From Tabrizicola caldifontis (GTDB taxonomy: Bacteria; Pseudomonadota; Alphaproteobacteria; Rhodobacterales; Rhodobacteraceae), in assembly GCF_004762095.1 (NCBI RefSeq), contig NZ_SIJH01000014.1, positions 82,140 through 146,139 on the forward strand: 64,000 nucleotides of DNA. Direction: 5' to 3'. Positions 60,773 through 64,000 of the stretch are shown here, piece by piece. The position numbers and the translations under genes are program-made. Position 1 is the stretch's first letter; each line of letters begins with the position of its first letter. The notes beneath the pieces were generated by a model. The model worked only from the letters and a program-made list of their open reading frames with translations, had not been told where the DNA came from and ran no database searches.

Positions 60773-61336
60773 TCACACCCGGAAGGCGGCCGCAAGCTGC
60801 TCTGGCAGGGCGAATTCGGCCAGAGCGCGGGCACGGGCATCGGCCGACATCTTGCGAGCCGTCTGGGTGACGATCCGGGCCACTTCCGCCGGGTCGCGGC
60901 TGGCGGCGAAGGGCTGGAAATACCAGCGCAGGAAGGTGAAGCAGATCACGTCCTCAAGCGCCTGCACCTCGGGGTCGCGTTTCAGGCCTTCCTTGCGCAA
61001 CAGGACGCCGACACGAGCGCATTCGTCCTGGCCATACCCGGCCTTGGCCATGAGATCGGAGACCCGGTCGGCATGGCGGCGGGCCTGTTCCCGTCGCCAG
61101 GCAAGATAGCCCTCTTTCCCGTCGGGATAGTTCCCGCGGGGCAGCAGCCAGCGTTCAATGTGCTGGCCACGGGCGGCGATTTGCAGGATTTCGGAGGCGT
61201 CGGGAAAGAGGCGCGCGAGTTCCCGGCTCATCCGCTGACCGTAAAGCAGTGCGGCAGGCAGGCCTTCCTCGGCCGTAGGGTCGGCGCTGTTTGCCGCGTC
61301 GATCAGGGCAAGGGCGCGGGTCAGGCGGTCGGTCAT
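60773..61336 (-). CDS. DUF4202 family protein
   Basis: The 187-residue protein matches the DUF4202 pattern: ALALIDAANSADPTAEEG at the N-terminus, then ARGQHIERWLLPRGNYPDGK, with the invariant HIERW and RxxYPxGKxGYLxWR. His-rich or HD-like positions suggest a metal or nucleotide site, but the family has no assigned function that I know. ATG 61336 follows GGAGG at ideal spacing; an upstream frame reaches only into the terminator of the fasciclin gene. It stands alone. Confidence 0.85.
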   Translation of the reverse strand: MTDRLTRALALIDAANSADPTAEEGLPAALLYGQRMSRELARLFPDASEILQIAARGQHIERWLLPRGNYPDGKEGYLAWRREQARRHADRVSDLMAKAGYGQDECARVGVLLRKEGLKRDPEVQALEDVICFTFLRWYFQPFAASRDPAEVARIVTQTARKMSADARARALAEFALPEQLAAAFRV

Positions 61337-61391
61337 CGGTGGATCCTCCGGGACTTTTCCTTGCAAGCGATACCCGAAGGCGCCGGCCCTG

Positions 61392-61422
61392 GAAATGAAA
61401 ACCGCACCCCGAAGGGTGCGGT
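61392..61422 (-). terminator. Rho-independent terminator of the fasciclin gene
   Basis: ACCGCACCC (61401-61409) and GGGTGCGGT (61414-61422) pair around a four-base loop. On the minus strand TTTTCATTTC follows. It is 36 bases past the fasciclin stop and lies upstream of the DUF4202 gene. Confidence 0.85.
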
Positions 61423-61458
61423 GTCCGTTCCCGGGGGGCAAGCCCCATGTCTGCCAAA

Positions 61459-61944
61459 TCAGCCTTCGGGCGGCAGGATGACCGAGTCGATGACGTGGAT
61501 CACGCCGTTCGAGGCCTCGACATCCGGGCCGGAAATCACGGCGCCGTTCACCTTCGGCCCGCCCTCGAGGGTAATGGTCACGTTCGCGCCCTGGACGGTC
61601 GCGGCGGTCATGCCTTCGGTCAGGTCGGTCGACATGACCTTGCCCGGGACGACGTGGTAGGTGAGGATCGAAACCAGCTTGTCCTTGTTCTCGGGCTTCA
61701 AGAGGTCTTCCACCGTGCCGGCGGGCAGCGCGGCGAAGGCGGCGTCGGTCGGCGCGAAGACGGTGAACGGGCCTTCACCCTTCAGCGTCTCGACCAGGCC
61801 GGCAGCGGTCAGCGCGGCGGCGAGGGTGTTGAACGAGCCCGCCGCGACGGCGGTGTCGACGATGTCCTTCGAATGTCCGTCCGCAAAGGCGGGCATGGTC
61901 AGGGCGGTGGCGGCGGTCAGCGCAAGAAAGGTTCTGCGGATCAT
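61459..61944 (-). CDS. Exported fasciclin-domain protein
   Basis: The 161-residue protein has a Sec signal ([20 protein letters not shown], cleaved near ADGHSK) and one complete fasciclin (FAS1) domain: [49 protein letters not shown] and [11 protein letters not shown]. Such proteins are periplasmic or surface adhesion-like factors. I recall a fasciclin gene among the singlet-oxygen (sigma-E) targets of Rhodobacter sphaeroides. It is divergent from msrP over 287 bases containing a repeated motif. Confidence 0.92.
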   Translation of the reverse strand: MIRRTFLALTAATALTMPAFADGHSKDIVDTAVAAGSFNTLAAALTAAGLVETLKGEGPFTVFAPTDAAFAALPAGTVEDLLKPENKDKLVSILTYHVVPGKVMSTDLTEGMTAATVQGANVTITLEGGPKVNGAVISGPDVEASNGVIHVIDSVILPPEG

Positions 61945-61960
61945 GTGGTGTCACTCCCGT

Positions 61961-62008
61961 TATGATCGGTATGCCGTCATTGGCAGAACGGTATATGATC
62001 GGGATGCC
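61961..62008. repeat. Pair of direct repeats TATGATCGGnATGCC
   Basis: Copies at 61961-61975 and 61994-62008 differ at one base and are 33 bp apart, close to three helical turns. They sit 16 bases upstream of the fasciclin ATG, in the divergent region shared with msrP. This looks like a double operator or activator site. Confidence 0.55.
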
Positions 62009-62231
62009 ATGCCGGATCACCCATACGAATCCGTGAGTTACACTTGCCCGCTGAAAACGGCGCGCTAAGCCGGCGACCTTTTGCCGGGCAAGTCAAAACC
62101 ATGTGAACAAAGGTCATCCGAAGTGAGGCGCAAAGCCGTGGATGTTTCAGCGCTGTCCCGCGCTTGTGACGTGGATTGCTTTGCCTTTTGCCGCTTTCGA
62201 CGCAAGTCTGGCGAAAGCGAAGGAGGCTGGA

Positions 62232-63137
62232 ATGCGCCGTCTGACCTGGTCTGATGTCACGCCGAAGCAGCTGTGGCTGAACCGCCGCCAGATCATTGCC
62301 GGTGGGGGGGCTGCGCTGATGGCGGGCCCGGCGCTGGCGCGGATCAAGGCAGCACCCAGCCGGTATTCGACGGACGCCACGCCGAATACCTTCGAGGAGA
62401 TCACCAGCTACAACAACTTTTACGAATTCGGCACCGGGAAGGACGACCCGAAGCGTTACGCCGGGGCGCTGACCACGGACCCGTGGTCGGTGGTGATCGA
62501 CGGGCTGGTGGAACGCCCCGGCACCTATGATCTGGCGGATGTGGTGAAGGGCCAGCCGCTGGAGGAACAAATCTACCGTTTCCGCTGCGTCGAGGCCTGG
62601 TCGATGGTGATTCCGTGGATCGGCTTCGAGCTGGCGGGCCTTCTGAACCGGGTCGGCGTCCAGTCCGGGGCGAAGTTCGTGGCTTTCGAAGCGCTGGTCC
62701 GGCCCGAAGAGATGCCGGGCCAGTCCTCGCGCTTCATCAACTGGCCTTACCGCGAGGGGCTGCGGCTGGACGAGGCGATGCATCCCCTGACGATTCTGGC
62801 CACCGGTCTTTACGGCGAGGAGATGCCGAAGCAGAACGGCGCACCGATCCGGCTGGTGGTCCCGTGGAAATACGGCTTCAAGTCGATCAAGTCGATCGTG
62901 CGGATCAGCCTGACCGACCGGATGCCGCCCACGACGTGGAACATGTTGCAGCCGCAGGAATACGGCTTCTATGCAAACGTGAACCCGAAGGTTGATCACC
63001 CACGCTGGAGCCAGGCCAGCGAACGGAGGGTAGGCGCGGGCCTTTTCGCCGGACGGCAGGACACGCTGATGTTCAACGGCTACGAGGCCGAGGTGGCCGG
63101 GCTTTACGCCGGGCAGGATCTGGCGGTGGATTACTGA
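62232..63137 (+). CDS. msrP: Protein-methionine-sulfoxide reductase catalytic subunit MsrP
   Basis: This periplasmic molybdopterin enzyme repairs oxidised methionines in envelope proteins. The 301 residues include a twin-arginine motif, NRRQIIAGGGAALMAG, cleaved near ALAR, and the molybdenum-ligating Cys119 in YRFRCVEAWSMVIPW. KYGFKSIKSIV and MPPTTWN are typical. GGAGG precedes the ATG; an upstream in-frame ATG would put about 30 residues before the Tat signal. The stop overlaps the msrQ start by one base. Confidence 0.95.
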   Translation: MRRLTWSDVTPKQLWLNRRQIIAGGGAALMAGPALARIKAAPSRYSTDATPNTFEEITSYNNFYEFGTGKDDPKRYAGALTTDPWSVVIDGLVERPGTYDLADVVKGQPLEEQIYRFRCVEAWSMVIPWIGFELAGLLNRVGVQSGAKFVAFEALVRPEEMPGQSSRFINWPYREGLRLDEAMHPLTILATGLYGEEMPKQNGAPIRLVVPWKYGFKSIKSIVRISLTDRMPPTTWNMLQPQEYGFYANVNPKVDHPRWSQASERRVGAGLFAGRQDTLMFNGYEAEVAGLYAGQDLAVDY

Positions 63138-63745
63138 TGCAGCGTGCGAATGCCCTGGTGCGGCGGGTGCCGACCTGGGCCGTCTATGGGCTTGGCTGCC
63201 TGCCGCTGGCGTATCTTGTCTGGGCCGCGGTCAGAGGGGGCCTTGGGGTCGATCCGGTCAAGGCGATCGAGCATCGTCTGGGCGAACTGGGCCTGCAATT
63301 CCTTCTGGCCTCGCTGGCGGTCACGCCCCTGCGTCGGGTCGGGCTGAACCTGATCCGCTTCCGTCGGGCGCTGGGTCTTCTGGCCTTCGTGCATGTATCA
63401 CTGCATCTGGCGGCCTGGGTCTGGCTGGACATGGGCCTGCGCTGGCCCGAGATGGCGGCAGACCTGGTGAAGCGGCCCTATGTGATTCTGGGCATGGTCG
63501 GGTTCCTTGCCATGCTGCCGTTGGCTGCGACCTCGACCGATTCCGCGATTCGGCGGCTTGGACCGGTTGTCTGGGGGCGTCTGCACCGCCTCAGCTATGT
63601 GGCGATTCTGGCTGGCGTGCTGCATCTGGTCCTGCTGTCGAAGGTCTGGACGGCCGAAGTGATCGCCTATGCGGGCCTTGCGCTGCTGCTTTTGGCGCTG
63701 CGGCTGGTGCCGCGCAGCCCGCGACGGGCGGCAGCCTCGGTCTGA
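63137..63745 (+). CDS. msrQ: MsrQ, haem-binding membrane subunit of MsrPQ
   Basis: MsrQ is a six-helix b-type haem protein of the ferric-reductase-like family that passes quinol electrons to MsrP. The 202-residue protein shows helices at WAVYGLGCLPLAYLVWAAV, LLAFVHVSLHLAAWVWLDM, VILGMVGFLAMLPLAAT and a His-containing LHRLSYVAILAGVLHL, which carries haem ligands. It begins within the msrP stop (TGATG). It is the last complete gene of the window. Confidence 0.94.
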   Translation: MQRANALVRRVPTWAVYGLGCLPLAYLVWAAVRGGLGVDPVKAIEHRLGELGLQFLLASLAVTPLRRVGLNLIRFRRALGLLAFVHVSLHLAAWVWLDMGLRWPEMAADLVKRPYVILGMVGFLAMLPLAATSTDSAIRRLGPVVWGRLHRLSYVAILAGVLHLVLLSKVWTAEVIAYAGLALLLLALRLVPRSPRRAAASV

Positions 63746-63958
63746 CTGCGGTTTTCTGCGACGCGCTGGCAAGATTATTGCCGAACAGCGGGGTTTCTTG
63801 TGGTCAATCTTGCGCCAACCCCAAGATTTCGTGATGGTTTCAGTCCTGCGCAAAAATTTTGCGACAATCGCATTTTTCCCTCTTGCGGCTGGTGTGTGGT
63901 CTCCGTAAATACCGGCTCACCGAAGCGGCAGCGTGACGGTGACGGGCGGAAGCGGCGG

Positions 63959-64000
63959 ATGAAGCTGTGGAAGTCTGGAAAATCTGAAGACAAGGCGCGA
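63959..64000 (+). CDS. Possible 5' end of a gene running off the window
   Basis: ATG at 63959 behind GGCGGAAGCGG opens MKLWKSGKSEDKAR to the window edge with no stop. The product cannot be identified from 14 codons. The preceding ~210 bases after msrQ are AT-richer than the rest and probably contain its promoter, but no boxes are clear enough to call. Confidence 0.4.
   Translation, partial: MKLWKSGKSEDKAR

Overview
The window is a GC-rich (roughly two-thirds G+C) chromosomal segment with tightly packed genes. Many genes overlap by ATGA or GTGA, and GTG starts are common. Family content (MsrPQ, IlvA, DapF, MtaB, Hsp33, CueR/CopA, SpoIIE-type response regulator, many ABC importers) fits an alphaproteobacterium of the Rhodobacterales (Rhodobacteraceae/Paracoccaceae). 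I saw no insertion sequence, prophage, integrase or CRISPR array. The only RNA gene seen is a tRNA-Lys.

Layout. 0-18 kb is mostly core genome: the 3' part of hemH; a LysR/cupin pair; two L,D-transpeptidases around a CAP-domain lipoprotein; an RNA m5U methyltransferase; two half-size ABC exporters; a CCA-transferase/CoA-Nudix/Hsp33 operon; a receiver-phosphatase regulator divergent from an Hpt protein; ilvA; an exported low-complexity protein; and argG behind a perfect hairpin. 18.4-22 kb holds tRNA-Lys, dapF, mtaB and a glycerate 2-kinase. 22.2-30.6 kb is a creatinine/creatine utilisation block: creatinase and creatininase converge on two terminators, followed by a divergent LysR, a polyamine-type ABC importer, a tiny ORF and an AraC/GATase1 regulator. 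31.5-35.2 kb is a copper resistance locus (copA-cueR on one strand; copZ and a His/Met-rich DUF305 protein on the other) with two CueR-type promoters having 19-bp spacers. 35.3-38.4 kb carries pyrF, a ROK kinase, cutC and an unknown gene.

38.7-57.1 kb is the accessory highlight: an 18-kb catabolic cluster with three classical SDRs, two different D-threonine-aldolase-fold PLP enzymes, an amidohydrolase/deacetylase, an aldehyde dehydrogenase, an M81 (MlrC-like) peptidase, an imine reductase of the ornithine-cyclodeaminase family resembling BhcD, an unrecognised probable barrel protein, a uronate-dehydrogenase-like oxidoreductase and a complete carbohydrate-type ABC importer. Its RidA-like gene and LysR regulator both contain in-frame stop codons. 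The content suggests import and breakdown of an amide- or peptide-linked beta-hydroxy amino acid or amino sugar, with aldol cleavage, aldehyde oxidation and imine reduction. I know of no described pathway with this gene set; the substrate is unknown.

57.1-64 kb returns to housekeeping and stress genes: a small conserved-looking protein divergent from clpB, a DUF4202 protein, an exported fasciclin protein, msrPQ, and the likely first codons of another gene at the right edge.
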